Assembly (NCBI RefSeq): GCF_024586915.1
Contig: NZ_JANBVS010000020.1
Coordinates: 84,775-148,774 of the forward strand
DNA from: Bradyrhizobium sp. SRS-191
Lineage (GTDB): Bacteria > Pseudomonadota > Alphaproteobacteria > Rhizobiales > Xanthobacteraceae
Length of the DNA stretch: 64,000 bases
Reading direction: 5' to 3'
The notes beneath the pieces were generated by a model that had not been told where the DNA came from, ran no database searches, and was given only the letters and a program-made list of their open reading frames with translations. Each line of letters opens with the position of its first letter. Within the stretch, counting starts at the first letter, position 1. The position numbers and the translations under genes are program-made. This document shows positions 1 through 7,677 of the stretch, in pieces.

Positions 1-1629
1 CTCCCCGGTCGCCCTGGCGGTCTGCTCCGCCAGCGCCTTGACCTCGGATGCGACGACCGCAAAGCCGCGGCCCGACTCGCCCGCGCGCGCCGCCTCGATG
101 GTCGCGTTCAGCGCCAGCAGATTGGTCTGCCCCGCGATGGTGTTGATCAGCTCGACGACGTCGCCGATCCGGGTGGCCGCCTTCGACAGCTCACCGACGC
201 GCTCATTGGTGCGCCGCGCCTGGCCGACCGCTTCGCCGGCGATCCGCGCCGATTCCTGCACCTGTCGGCTGATCTCGTCGACCGACGCCGACAGCTGCTC
301 GGTCGCCGACGCCACGGACTGCACACCGGCTGCGGCTTCCTCGGAAGCCGAAGCGACCGTCGTCGCCAGCGTCTGGCCGTGCCGAGCATTTCGCGTCAAG
401 GTCGTCGCCGACGCTTCGAGTTCGGTGGAGGCGGAGGACACGGTCTCGATGATCTCTCCGACAGCGGTCTCGAAGCTCCGGGCAAGCGCTGCCATGTCGG
501 CCTTGCGCTGCTCGGCCTGACGCTGCTCGACCGCAGCCTGCTCGGCGCGCAGCCGCTCGGTCTCGATCATGTTGGTCTTGAAGATCTCCACGGCGCCGGC
601 CATCTCGCCGATCTCGTCGCGCCGGCCGACACCGGGAATCCGGATTCCGGCATCGCCGCCCGCGAGTCGCGTCATGGCCTGCACCATGTGGCGGATCGCA
701 TTGGAGATGCCGCGGCCGATCAGGAACGACACGCAGCTCACCAGGATCAGCGAGATGCCGAGCGTCCACAGCATGCCGCGCTTGACGGCGTCGCCGGTCT
801 GCACCTCGGCCTGCTGCGCCGCTGCGTATTGCTGGACGACAGCCTTGCCGATTTCGGCGACGACGGGCTCTATCTCGGCGAACGCCTTCGACATCGCGGC
901 GCCGTGGCGGGCGGCGTCCTGGGATGCTTCGGCCCAGGCGAGGAAATCCTTCTGGTACTTGTCGAGCTTCTGGCCGATATCTGCCTTCATCGCCGGCGCG
1001 AGGTCGGCGCTGGCAACTGCCTTCGCGAACTCGGCGGCGGCGGTCTTCAGCTCGTTCACATATTTCGAGTCGCGACGCAGCATGAAGTCCTTCTCATGCC
1101 GGCGCAGCATCAGCATGCCGCTGGTGAGGCGGGGGTCGCCGACCTCCTTCAGCTTGGCTTCGATGTCGTGCACCGCCGAGCGCAGCGAGCCGGACAGGCC
1201 GAGCGTCTCGTTGAGGCCGAGGCGGACTTCCGAGGTCTCGGCTGCGGCGAATTCCGAGCTGTAGGAGGCGAATCCGCTCGCGACAGCATCGATCCTGGTT
1301 GCGATCGACGCGTCGCCGATCGTCCGGACGGCGCCGCGCAGCTGGTCGAGCTCGCGCTTGATCGCCGTGCTCAGCTCGGCATGGCGCGCGGCGTATTTTG
1401 GATCGCGCCGCAGCAGGAAGTCCTTTTCCGCGCGCCGCGCCTCGAGCAGGTCGGTCAGGAGCTTCTGGTTGAGATCGGCAACGTCGCGGGCGCGGTCGGC
1501 GAGGCGGCGGGAGGCGTCCTGGGAGACGTTGCCGGCGAAATAAATGGCTCCGAAAGCTGCCAGCGCGCCGAGGCCGATCAGCGCGATGGCCATGATCTTA
1601 TGAGTGAGCCGTAAGCTGAAACGAGACAT
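1..1629 (-). CDS. Methyl-accepting chemotaxis protein, HBM-type sensor (3' end outside window)
   Basis: Inner-membrane chemoreceptor that would pass ligand binding to CheA/CheW. From the ATG at 1629 the frame is open for 543 codons to the window edge, so the C-terminus is missing. A first membrane segment lies at about residues 11-32 and a second at about 285-305. Between them is a long helical periplasmic region carrying the same motif twice, AEKDFLLRRDPKY at 67-79 and HEKDFMLRRDSKY at 178-190, the pattern of helical bimodular (HBM) sensors. A HAMP-like stretch follows, then a signalling domain including NLLALNATIEAARAGE and VVASEVKALAEQTA. No che genes are visible nearby, so it is probably an orphan receptor. 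HBM receptors are known to sense organic acids; the ligand here cannot be inferred. Confidence 0.93.
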   Translation of the reverse strand, partial: MSRFSLRLTHKIMAIALIGLGALAAFGAIYFAGNVSQDASRRLADRARDVADLNQKLLTDLLEARRAEKDFLLRRDPKYAARHAELSTAIKRELDQLRGAVRTIGDASIATRIDAVASGFASYSSEFAAAETSEVRLGLNETLGLSGSLRSAVHDIEAKLKEVGDPRLTSGMLMLRRHEKDFMLRRDSKYVNELKTAAAEFAKAVASADLAPAMKADIGQKLDKYQKDFLAWAEASQDAARHGAAMSKAFAEIEPVVAEIGKAVVQQYAAAQQAEVQTGDAVKRGMLWTLGISLILVSCVSFLIGRGISNAIRHMVQAMTRLAGGDAGIRIPGVGRRDEIGEMAGAVEIFKTNMIETERLRAEQAAVEQRQAEQRKADMAALARSFETAVGEIIETVSSASTELEASATTLTRNARHGQTLATTVASASEEAAAGVQSVASATEQLSASVDEISRQVQESARIAGEAVGQARRTNERVGELSKAATRIGDVVELINTIAGQTNLLALNATIEAARAGESGRGFAVVASEVKALAEQTARATGE

Positions 1630-1744
1630 CGACGCCGCCTTCCCAGGAAATCTGTAAAATCTGCACAAATCCTAGGAGGGGGAGATCAACGCGTTGTTAA
1701 CAATGCATGTTGCTGTGCGTGTCCAGTAATTCTACGGGTCGTGA

Positions 1745-2530
1745 TCACCCCTCCGCGAGCCGCTTCAGTGCCGCCTCGTGAACGCGCTTGTCGCCGGCGG
1801 CGATGATGCGGCCGCCGTTCTGGGCCGGGCCGCCTTCCCAGTCGGTGACGATGCCGCCGGCGCCGTTGATGATCGGGATCAGCGCCGCGATGTCGTAAGG
1901 CTTGAGCTCGGTCTCGATGACGAGATCGAGGTGGCCGGCCGCCAGCATGCAATAGGAGTAGCAGTCGCCGCCATAGCGCGACAGCCGCGTCTCGGCCTCG
2001 ACCTTGGCGAAGATCGCGCGGTCGCCTTCGTTCATCAGCCGCGGGCTCGTCGTGTAGCACACCGCGTCCTCGAGCCGCTCGCAGCGCCGCACCGACAGCC
2101 GGCGCTCGCCGGCCGCGTTCTTGTAGTTGGCCGAGCCATTGTCGCCGGCGAAGCGCTCGGCGATGAAGGGCTGGTGCATCATGCCGAACACCGGCGTGCC
2201 CTTGTGCAGCAGCGCGATCAGGGTGCCCCAGGTCGGAAAGCCCGCGATGAACGATTTGGTGCCGTCGATCGGATCGAGCACCCAGACATAGTCGGCGTCC
2301 TCGCGCTCATTGCCGAACTCCTCGCCGACGATGCCGTGCTGGGGGAAGTTCGCCTTGATCAGCCGGCGCATCACCGCCTCGGCGGCGCGGTCGGCCTCCG
2401 TCACCGGATCGAAATCGTGCCGGTTGCTCTTGTTGTCGACCAGGAGGGAGGTCCGGAAGAACGGCAGGATGGTTTCGCCCGAGGCCGTCGCCAGGCGGCC
2501 GATGAAGGCAGAGAAGTCGATGACCGTCAC
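1745..2530 (-). CDS. hisN: Histidinol-phosphatase, inositol monophosphatase family
   Basis: Cytoplasmic Mg-dependent phosphatase of the inositol monophosphatase fold, 261 residues. In alphaproteobacteria this type dephosphorylates L-histidinol phosphate in histidine biosynthesis. The metal-site motifs are intact: GEEFG at 69-73, WVLDPIDGT at 83-91, and a C-terminal YDIAALIPIINGAGG segment that carries the third metal ligand. Length fits the family. It is preceded on its strand by an open interval holding the sRNA at about 2880-2966, and followed by the chemoreceptor gene in the same direction. A general inositol monophosphatase (SuhB-like) role cannot be excluded from sequence alone, but the DPVTEADRAAE N-terminal region and gene context favour HisN. 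Confidence 0.87.
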   Translation of the reverse strand: MTVIDFSAFIGRLATASGETILPFFRTSLLVDNKSNRHDFDPVTEADRAAEAVMRRLIKANFPQHGIVGEEFGNEREDADYVWVLDPIDGTKSFIAGFPTWGTLIALLHKGTPVFGMMHQPFIAERFAGDNGSANYKNAAGERRLSVRRCERLEDAVCYTTSPRLMNEGDRAIFAKVEAETRLSRYGGDCYSYCMLAAGHLDLVIETELKPYDIAALIPIINGAGGIVTDWEGGPAQNGGRIIAAGDKRVHEAALKRLAEG

Positions 2531-2842
2531 AACACGTCCTTCGGTAAGGGAATCGGATGGCGCGCGAGCCTGATCATGCCTAGCTCAAAGCGGCCGGACG
2601 CGCATCCGGAGATGGAACGGCAACTTGGCATCTTGGATACCGTCGGGTGACGACCGGGGTTCGCATCGCGCGCGTTTTCGGCTCCGAACGGCCAATCGAA
2701 ACCGAAAACGAATTGGACCCGCCCGGTTCCATTGATCAGACTTTTCAATCAACCCATTGATGGACCGTATGAAATGCCGCTCGGGTCGCGCTGCGTGCAA
2801 ACCCGGCCTGTGTTTTTTGCATGGAGTTCAGCCGAAAAACCC

Positions 2843-2871
2843 TTGCGTTTTGTGCAGCGCATCTGCATATT
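2843..2871 (+). promoter_or_regulatory. Putative sigma-70 promoter of the sRNA
   Basis: TTGCGT at 2843-2848 and CATATT at 2866-2871 are separated by 17 bases. They lie just upstream of the predicted 5' end (about 2879) of the small RNA. The -35 matches the alphaproteobacterial preference for CTTG/TTGC. Assigned by eye. Confidence 0.5.
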
Positions 2872-2878
2872 GTTGCGG

Positions 2879-2966
2879 TGCGGTAGCGCTTCGCGTTATC
2901 GCTGCCCTCCTTGGGCGTTTCCTCCCTAGACTTGGGCCGCTTGTCATTCAAGCGGCCCTTTTTTTT
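2879..2966 (+). ncRNA. mmgR: Trans-acting sRNA of the alpha-r14 / mmgR (suhB) family
   Basis: Short RNA of about 85-90 nt ending in a strong intrinsic terminator. The stem is GGGCCGCTTG / CAAGCGGCCC (2934-2943 and 2949-2958) with loop TCATT and eight T residues. Upstream are two anti-Shine-Dalgarno-like tracts, CCCTCC and TTTCCTCCCTAGACTTGG, which is the conserved core I recall for the alpha-r14/mmgR family (Rfam suhB). That family is named for lying next to an inositol-monophosphatase gene, and here it lies beside hisN. A candidate promoter sits at 2843-2871. No coding frame fits. Known members bind Hfq and repress targets, including polyhydroxybutyrate control in Sinorhizobium. Family assignment is from memory of the motif. 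The exact 5' end is a guess. Confidence 0.75.
2934..2966 (+). terminator. Rho-independent terminator of the sRNA
   Basis: Perfect 10-bp GC-rich stem (2934-2943 with 2949-2958), 5-nt loop, then T8 (2959-2966). Direction is +. It is the clearest intrinsic terminator in the window. Confidence 0.9.
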
Positions 2967-3023
2967 GCGCTGACATCATCGGGCGCCAAGCATCCTTCCG
3001 ACGCAGAGAAAAGCGCGCGCCGT

Positions 3024-3908
3024 CTACTCCGCCGCGGCCTGGAACGGCCCGAGATCGCCGAGCGGCACCGTCGCCAGCACCTCGGCGAGCACGGCGAGAT
3101 CGGAGGCCACCTGGGCGAAGCGCGGGCCGCGCTCCCGCTTGCGCTCGTCCATGTAGATCGCGCGGTTGAGCTCGATCTGGATCGCGTGCAGGCCCGAGGC
3201 CGGGTTGCCGTAATGCTCGGTGATGAAGCCGCCGGCGTAGGGCTTGTTGCGGCCGACCGAATAGCCGAGCCGGCCGAGCACATCCTCGAACAGCTCCGGC
3301 AGCAGCGCCGCGCAGCTCGTGCCGTAGCGGTCGCCGATCACCATGTCCGGCCGCCGCGGCTCGTCGCGCGAGACGCCGACCGATGGCATCGAATGGCAGT
3401 CGACCAGCACCACCGTGCCGAACTGCTGGTGCACGCGATTGATCAGCCGGCGCAGCGCGCGGTGATAGGGTTTGTACAGCGTCTCGATCCGGTGCAGCGC
3501 CTCGTCGACGCTGAGCAGGTCGCGATAGATCTCCTGGCCGTCGCCGACAACGCGCGGGATGGTGCCGAGGCCGCCGGCGACCCGCATCGAGCGGGTGTTG
3601 GCGAAGCTCGGCAACCGGCCGGTGAACATCCGGGGATCGAGCTCATAGGGCTCGCGATTGACGTCGACATAGCAGCGCGGAAAGTGCACGCGGACGACCG
3701 GAAAGCCGCGCGTCAGGAGGTCGGCGATCAATTCGTCCATGAACGAATCTTCCGAGCGCCGCAGCGACGGCAGGTCGATTCGCGAGGCCAGCAGGAACTC
3801 GTCGGGATAGGCGGAGCCGGAGTGCGGCGAATTGAAGATGATGGGCGCGCGCCATTCGGCCGGCTCCATGATCTCGAACGGCGGCAATTCGCCTTCAAAG
3901 TCCGTCAT
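3024..3908 (-). CDS. N-formylglutamate amidohydrolase
   Basis: Hydrolyses N-formyl-L-glutamate to glutamate and formate, the last step of the five-step histidine degradation route, or acts on a related N-acyl substrate. The 294-residue product has the family signatures: NSPHSGSAYP near residue 28, VRVHFPRCYVDVNREPYELD, VDCHSMPS, and ITEHYGNPASGLHAIQIELNR near the C-terminus. No other hut genes are visible, so it may serve general formyl-amino-acid clean-up. The ATG at 3908 has no good ribosome-binding site. It overlaps by ATGA the stop of an upstream frame that runs through a 15-bp tandem repeat (see 3905-4249). Confidence 0.88.
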   Translation of the reverse strand: MTDFEGELPPFEIMEPAEWRAPIIFNSPHSGSAYPDEFLLASRIDLPSLRRSEDSFMDELIADLLTRGFPVVRVHFPRCYVDVNREPYELDPRMFTGRLPSFANTRSMRVAGGLGTIPRVVGDGQEIYRDLLSVDEALHRIETLYKPYHRALRRLINRVHQQFGTVVLVDCHSMPSVGVSRDEPRRPDMVIGDRYGTSCAALLPELFEDVLGRLGYSVGRNKPYAGGFITEHYGNPASGLHAIQIELNRAIYMDERKRERGPRFAQVASDLAVLAEVLATVPLGDLGPFQAAAE

Positions 3909-4249
3909 TGCTGGGCGCCGTCCCCTTGGCCACGTGCTTCAATGTCACGTGTTTCGATGTCATGTGGGTCGATGTCAGGTCCGTCGAGGTCAGGTCCGTC
4001 GAAGTCACGTTCGTCGAGGTCACGTCCGCCGATGCGCCGGTATCCTCCGGCCGTAGAGCGCTGGACGACGCAGGCACTGTTCATGCGCAAGCCGGCATCT
4101 TCGATAATCCGGGCCGTTCTGCCAAGCGAAAAGCAATGAAAAAGTTCATCCGCCGTTTGGAACAACTCTGAGCTGGCGCGCGGCCTTGGCGGGAACGGCC
4201 AACGTTCAGCCCTCAAATTGCCTTGTCGATGTCGGATCAAAAGGCGCAA
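3905..4249 (-). CDS. Doubtful ORF encoding a pentapeptide-like D-rich tail from tandem repeats
   Basis: A 114-codon frame whose stop overlaps the start of the amidohydrolase as ATGA, suggesting translational coupling. The N-terminal two thirds have no recognisable family. The C-terminal part is a repeat of five-residue units of the form D-[LFI]-[DE]-x-x (for example DLDER, DFDGP, DLDGP, DIDPH, DIETR), produced by the 15-bp DNA repeat at 3929-4033. The repeat stays open in other frames too, so openness alone is weak evidence. It could be a real leader-type gene or only read-through of a repeat. Confidence 0.25.
   Translation of the reverse strand: MRLLIRHRQGNLRAERWPFPPRPRASSELFQTADELFHCFSLGRTARIIEDAGLRMNSACVVQRSTAGGYRRIGGRDLDERDFDGPDLDGPDIDPHDIETRDIEARGQGDGAQQ
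3929..4033 (+). repeat. 15-bp degenerate tandem repeat, about seven units
   Basis: Successive 15-base units start at 3929, 3944, 3959, 3974, 3989, 4004 and 4019. Each resembles GTCAGGTCCGTCGAG with a few changes. The period is a multiple of three, so all frames repeat as pentapeptides. It sits just upstream of the amidohydrolase start. Confidence 0.85.
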
Positions 4250-4327
4250 TCTTTCACCCGAAATTTACCGCCCGTCAGGCTTAGTGGCGGCCACGCTCCG
4301 CCTCTCACCGGTTCAGACTCCCAAGCC

Positions 4328-4687
4328 ATGCACAAGATCCTGCTCGCCGAAGACGACAACGACATGCGCCGCTTCCTGGTCAAGGCATTGGAAAATGCCG
4401 GGTTCCAGGTCTCGCCCCACGACAACGGCATGTCGGCCTACCAGCGGCTGCGCGAGGAGCCGTTCGAGATGCTCCTCACCGACATCGTGATGCCGGAGAT
4501 GGACGGCATCGAGCTGGCGCGCCGCGCCTCCGAGCTCGACCCGGACATCAAGATCATGTTCATCACCGGCTTCGCTGCGGTCGCGCTGAACTCCGATTCG
4601 GAGGCGCCCAAGAACGCCAAGGTGCTGTCCAAGCCGGTGCACCTCCGCGAGCTCGTCAGCGAAGTCAACAAGATGCTGGCGGCCTGA
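4328..4687 (+). CDS. cpdR: CpdR-type single-domain response regulator
   Basis: Stand-alone receiver protein of 119 residues. In Caulobacter and Sinorhizobium, CpdR in its unphosphorylated form targets ClpXP to substrates in cell-cycle control, and the CckA-ChpT relay phosphorylates it. Receiver hallmarks are present: acidic pair in LLAEDDNDMRR, phospho-acceptor Asp in MLLTDIVMPEMDG, Thr in IMFITGFAAVAL and Lys in KVLSKPVHLREL. There is no output domain. The start at 4328 (MHKILLAEDD) was chosen over an in-frame upstream ATG at 4223 because receiver homology begins there. The neighbourhood (amidohydrolase, tRNA-Val) is the one usual in Bradyrhizobiaceae. Confidence 0.92.
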   Translation: MHKILLAEDDNDMRRFLVKALENAGFQVSPHDNGMSAYQRLREEPFEMLLTDIVMPEMDGIELARRASELDPDIKIMFITGFAAVALNSDSEAPKNAKVLSKPVHLRELVSEVNKMLAA

Positions 4688-4806
4688 GCCGCCGGGACCG
4701 CGTCTCGCGAATTCGCGGATTATTCCCAATTTCGGCATTTTGCGTCCTTGCCTGCCTGCGTGGGAGCCGATATAGGGACGCCCACCCGAACGGACTTCTT
4801 GGACTA

Positions 4807-4881
4807 GGGCACGTAGCTCAGCGGGAGAGCACTACCTTGACATGGTAGGGGTCACAGGTTCGATCCCTGTCGTGCCCACCA
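4807..4881 (+). tRNA. tRNA-Val (anticodon GAC)
   Basis: A 75-nt cloverleaf with CCA encoded. Acceptor stem GGGCACG/CGTGCCC, D-arm GCTC...GAGC, anticodon stem CTACC/GGTAG around loop TTGACAT (anticodon GAC, valine), T-arm with loop TTCGATC, discriminator A at 4878 and CCA at 4879-4881. Confidence 0.97.
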
Positions 4882-4900
4882 TCGGCCGAAGCGGCCGATG
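4880..4900 (+). terminator. Hairpin at the end of tRNA-Val
   Basis: Perfect 9-bp inverted repeat CATCGGCCG / CGGCCGATG with a 3-base loop, overlapping the encoded CCA. A T5 run follows about 16 bases later. It probably acts in termination or 3' processing of the tRNA transcript; the position of the T run makes this a non-canonical terminator. Confidence 0.5.
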
Positions 4901-5955
4901 ACCCAGCCTGGTCCGGTTTTTCGATCATCGCAGATGCGCCGGTGTCGCCGTCCATTGACGAGCCATGGCTCGCCGTGGCCGGGACGATCAGCTCCGCTGC
5001 CGCACCTGCGGCCGTGGGGTTGGGCCCGTCCGTCTCCGCGTCGTCATGGCTGAGCCGCTCCCGCCTGCAGACCTTAAGCCGCCTCGGTGCTTCGAGGTCG
5101 CGGTCGTTCACGTCTCGAGGCCTCGGGAGACGGTGAGGAGAGGCCCCGGCGTTTGGCTGTGCGGCGCTCGCTCGATCCGCGCTGTCGTGATCGTCGCCCG
5201 TGTCTCGGTCGCCCGCGTCCTGGGGGAATGCTGCGTTCATGGCTCCGCTGCCTCGCGGCGCGCTGTCGCGTCCGAGCTTTGCTGGTCGATGTCCCTCTTC
5301 CTCAGAAGAGGGCACGGGGAATGCCGGGCGCTGGCCGCACCCATGGCCCGCCTGCAGAAAAAAGCAGGCGGCAGTCACCACAGGTTCAGCCGAGAACACC
5401 CGGCATTCCCCGCGCGATGGTTTTGACGGCTGCTTCGCGTTCTCCCCGGTGCACCGGCTTTTGGCCACCGTATCGCGACAACGCGCTTGCGCGCGCCACC
5501 GCGGGACACCAGCATCGGGGTGTCAGGACCACGCGACTTGACCGTGCGCATCGCTGCCGTTCGTCGGCGCGGAAATCCACGCTGCGACAGCCACGCGCCC
5601 ACCGCATCCCGCCTCGACGTTCGTGACGACCGCGAAGCGCCCCTTGTGTGAGACGGGACGGACGGAGTAGAGCATGATTTCTGGAAAAAAGAAAGAAGAA
5701 AATTTTGAATGCACACCGAATGGTGGTTCGGCCCCGGCAGGTGGTGGCGTTGCTTCCATGAGACGCCCGGTGGTCTCAAGGCCGAAGTGACGTCGTAGTC
5801 GATTTGGAGTCATGGGGCTCGCAAATTGCTCAGATCGAAAGAAGCGAAAGGCAATGTCTGCATTTTGTCCGGCCTGTTCAGGACCCTGGCAGATATGTTA
5901 GTTGAAGCGAGCCTGTGCATGGCCGTGAAGACGCCCAGGTCGTCGGAGACTGCGA
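4901..5955. other. Gene-poor interval with probable interspersed-repeat debris
   Basis: About 1 kb without a convincing gene. Several overlapping frames are open on both strands, but none has a recognisable family, ribosome-binding site or consistent codon bias. The stretch from about 5290 to 5660 has wording I associate with a common Bradyrhizobium intergenic repeat (a block around CCCGGCATTCCCCGCGCGATGG followed by a block ending near CGCCCCTTGTG). An A-rich run lies at 5691-5706 and a TGAGAC...GTCTCA inverted repeat at about 5759-5778. The repeat identity is from memory. Confidence 0.5.
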
Positions 5956-6582
5956 GTGCGACAATTTCCAACGATCCTCCGTGTGCCAGGTGTGCTCATC
6001 GCGACGTCGCTGGCGCTCGGAACATCAGCAGCCCTGATCTTCGGCGAAGCTTCTCCTGCTTGCGCAGATGCGCAGACGAGCGTGAGGCAGACGATCATTG
6101 CGCCATTTGGCGAGCTACGTCTCGGAATGACGGAAGATGAGGCTGTGACGCTTTTTGGTCGTCCCGCCGAAGAGTTGCCGGGGCGGGGCGTTACATTGCG
6201 CAGCATCACTCGTGCCGCGAATGATCGCGTCTACAGAGTTCTTCTGACAAAGAGGGGAACCGTCTATTCCATTCGATCGACCGAGTGGTCGGCGCAAGAT
6301 CGTCAAGCGGGCGAACAATCGCTGGATCAACGCTTTCTTATGTACTTGGACGCTTACGGCGGCGTCGGGCAGGACCAAGTCGAGGAAAAAGATGGTCGAC
6401 TCATATTTCGACGTTGGTCGGAAGACCGTGGATATCTGGTCGAGGTCAGGCTGGGGTGTGCCCTCACGCAGTTAACCGTGGAGCTTACTGACGATCGAAT
6501 ATTGACGAGAGATGGCGGTACTCCAATCGACGATCGAGTCCTTGATCAGAACTTTAGGCACGCAAACGAATGTGTGTTCTAG
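5956..6582 (+). CDS. Exported orphan protein with a BamE/OmlA-like motif
   Basis: A 208-residue protein with an N-terminal signal-type hydrophobic segment (about residues 9-37, small residues before DAQTSV) and no further membrane segments, so probably periplasmic. The segment FGELRLGMTEDEAVTLFGRPAEELP at about 50-74 resembles the 'I..GMT..ev...lG.P' core of SmpA/OmlA (BamE)-like domains; that is only a motif-level resemblance. The GTG start at 5956 has GGAG seven bases upstream. Two cysteines lie near the C-terminus, one in the terminal ECVF. The last four codons plus stop are duplicated directly downstream. Codon usage looks less GC-biased than the neighbouring housekeeping genes, suggesting accessory DNA. 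Confidence 0.65.
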   Translation: MRQFPTILRVPGVLIATSLALGTSAALIFGEASPACADAQTSVRQTIIAPFGELRLGMTEDEAVTLFGRPAEELPGRGVTLRSITRAANDRVYRVLLTKRGTVYSIRSTEWSAQDRQAGEQSLDQRFLMYLDAYGGVGQDQVEEKDGRLIFRRWSEDRGYLVEVRLGCALTQLTVELTDDRILTRDGGTPIDDRVLDQNFRHANECVF

Positions 6583-6597
6583 GAATGTGTGTTCTAG
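6568..6597 (+). repeat. Exact 15-bp tandem duplication of a gene end including its stop codon
   Basis: GAATGTGTGTTCTAG occurs twice back to back (6568-6582 and 6583-6597). The unit is the last five codons (E C V F stop) of the preceding gene, so the duplicate keeps the reading frame and gives two tandem in-frame TAG stops. Confidence 0.97.
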
Positions 6598-6814
6598 GAA
6601 TGGCTGTTGTCGCCTGATAGGTCTCGTCTCATCGAGAATCGAAGTCCGGCGGTCCGAAGCGCGGGCAGGAATCAAGTTGTCGTCGTTCCTCCGGATGGGC
6701 TTTTACCAAGAGCCGAAATTGGGCCGTAAGGCGGTCGGTCTCGTTGAGACGCCGTTATGGGTTGAGCTCGGGAATTCGGGGCGGGACATGTTCGAGGATG
6801 AGGCAGGCCAGCAG

Positions 6815-7177
6815 ATGCATGGCATTCACAGGCTCCCTCGCGTGATTTCTGCCCGTTATCTCACTTGCGTCGTCGTCCTTGCTCTTCTGCCAACCGGGGC
6901 TATCGCCTCGTCCGTCTTCAAGAGCGGCATCTGCACCCACTTCGATGGCTTCGAGCGGGCCGAGCAGGTGCGGACGCCAGTCGCGGCCGGTCCCGACGCC
7001 GTCCAACGAGCGCGACACGATGACATCGAGCGATTTGGGCGACCGACATTCGAGCTACAGGATGGGCCCGGCAGTTTGACGCTCGTATGGGTCGCCGCCG
7101 ACCGCTCTTCCGCCGAGAACGTCACGATTGAGATCGTTGACGGCAATCTTCATGTCATCTGCGCGCTTACATTTTAG
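6815..7177 (+). CDS. Small exported orphan protein
   Basis: A 120-residue product from the ATG at 6815. Residues 12-30 form a typical signal core (YLTCVVVLALLPTGAIASS). The mature part has no membrane segment and no family I recognise, with two cysteines, one in GICTHF and one in VICALTF. The frame stays open upstream to 6512, but the upstream part lacks any signal and contains the duplicated stop-region DNA read in another frame, so the shorter start is preferred. An alternative ATG is at 6788. It lies about 230 bases after another exported orphan on the same strand. Confidence 0.5.
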   Translation: MHGIHRLPRVISARYLTCVVVLALLPTGAIASSVFKSGICTHFDGFERAEQVRTPVAAGPDAVQRARHDDIERFGRPTFELQDGPGSLTLVWVAADRSSAENVTIEIVDGNLHVICALTF

Positions 7178-7189
7178 GTTGGCCGTAAG

Positions 7190-7466
7190 TGCTGCGGCGA
7201 TGACAGCCTGTAGGGTGGGCAAAGCGGCGACTTGCTCGGTGTGTCGGCAGGCGATGGCGAAAGCGTGCCCACCGCTTGCGGAGCGACGGCTCTCAGTACC
7301 GGCGATCCATTGTACCGATGCGGTCATGGCGCGAGATGGTGGGCACGGCGCACGATGCAGCTGAGCATGTCGCGATTGTGTGCCCTGCGCCTTTGTCCAC
7401 CCTGCGGTGCTCCGGTGCGAGATCTGGACAGCCGGCATGAGTTGAGGCTGGAGCGGACCCGATCTT
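7190..7466. repeat. Interspersed repeat-like segment
   Basis: Contains GTAGGGTGGGCAAAGCGG near 7211 and the matching inverted half AAAGCGTGCCCACCGC near 7260, with a further GGTGGGCACGGCG near 7339. This GTGGGCAAAG/CGTGCCCAC pairing is a familiar short palindromic repeat in Bradyrhizobium intergenic DNA. No gene seen. Confidence 0.5.
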
Positions 7467-7600
7467 TTGACGTACGGAGTTTGGCGACCGAACGCGTTGG
7501 TGCGCCAGCTCATGACCGCGAAAGGGCTGGTGAAGAGGCGCCGGGATCCATCCGACAAGGGTGGATTTCAGATCCAGCTGACTGCCAAGGGTAAGCGGGA
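7467..7600 (+). pseudogene. Remnant of a MarR-family transcriptional regulator
   Basis: Translation from 7467 reads as the recognition helix and wing of a MarR winged helix: ALVRQLMTAKGLVKRRRDP then SDKGGFQIQLTAKGKRDAD, matching the family pattern 'lv..L...GLv.R..dp.D.R...v.LT..G'. Nothing upstream supplies the N-terminal half of the DNA-binding domain. After about 7600 the frame loses similarity and runs antisense into the SseB-like gene. It is therefore a decayed fragment, probably left by a rearrangement. Original target unknown. Confidence 0.6.
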
Positions 7601-7677
7601 TGCCGACGCGCTTGCTAGAACGCGCCGATCTCATGGCCGGCGAGGATGCCGACCGCGATCTTCAGCCCTTTGCGACT

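Noticed and set aside
5200..5800. Several 70-180 codon frames on both strands
   Set aside because: They overlap each other in repeat-like DNA and show no domain or start signal.
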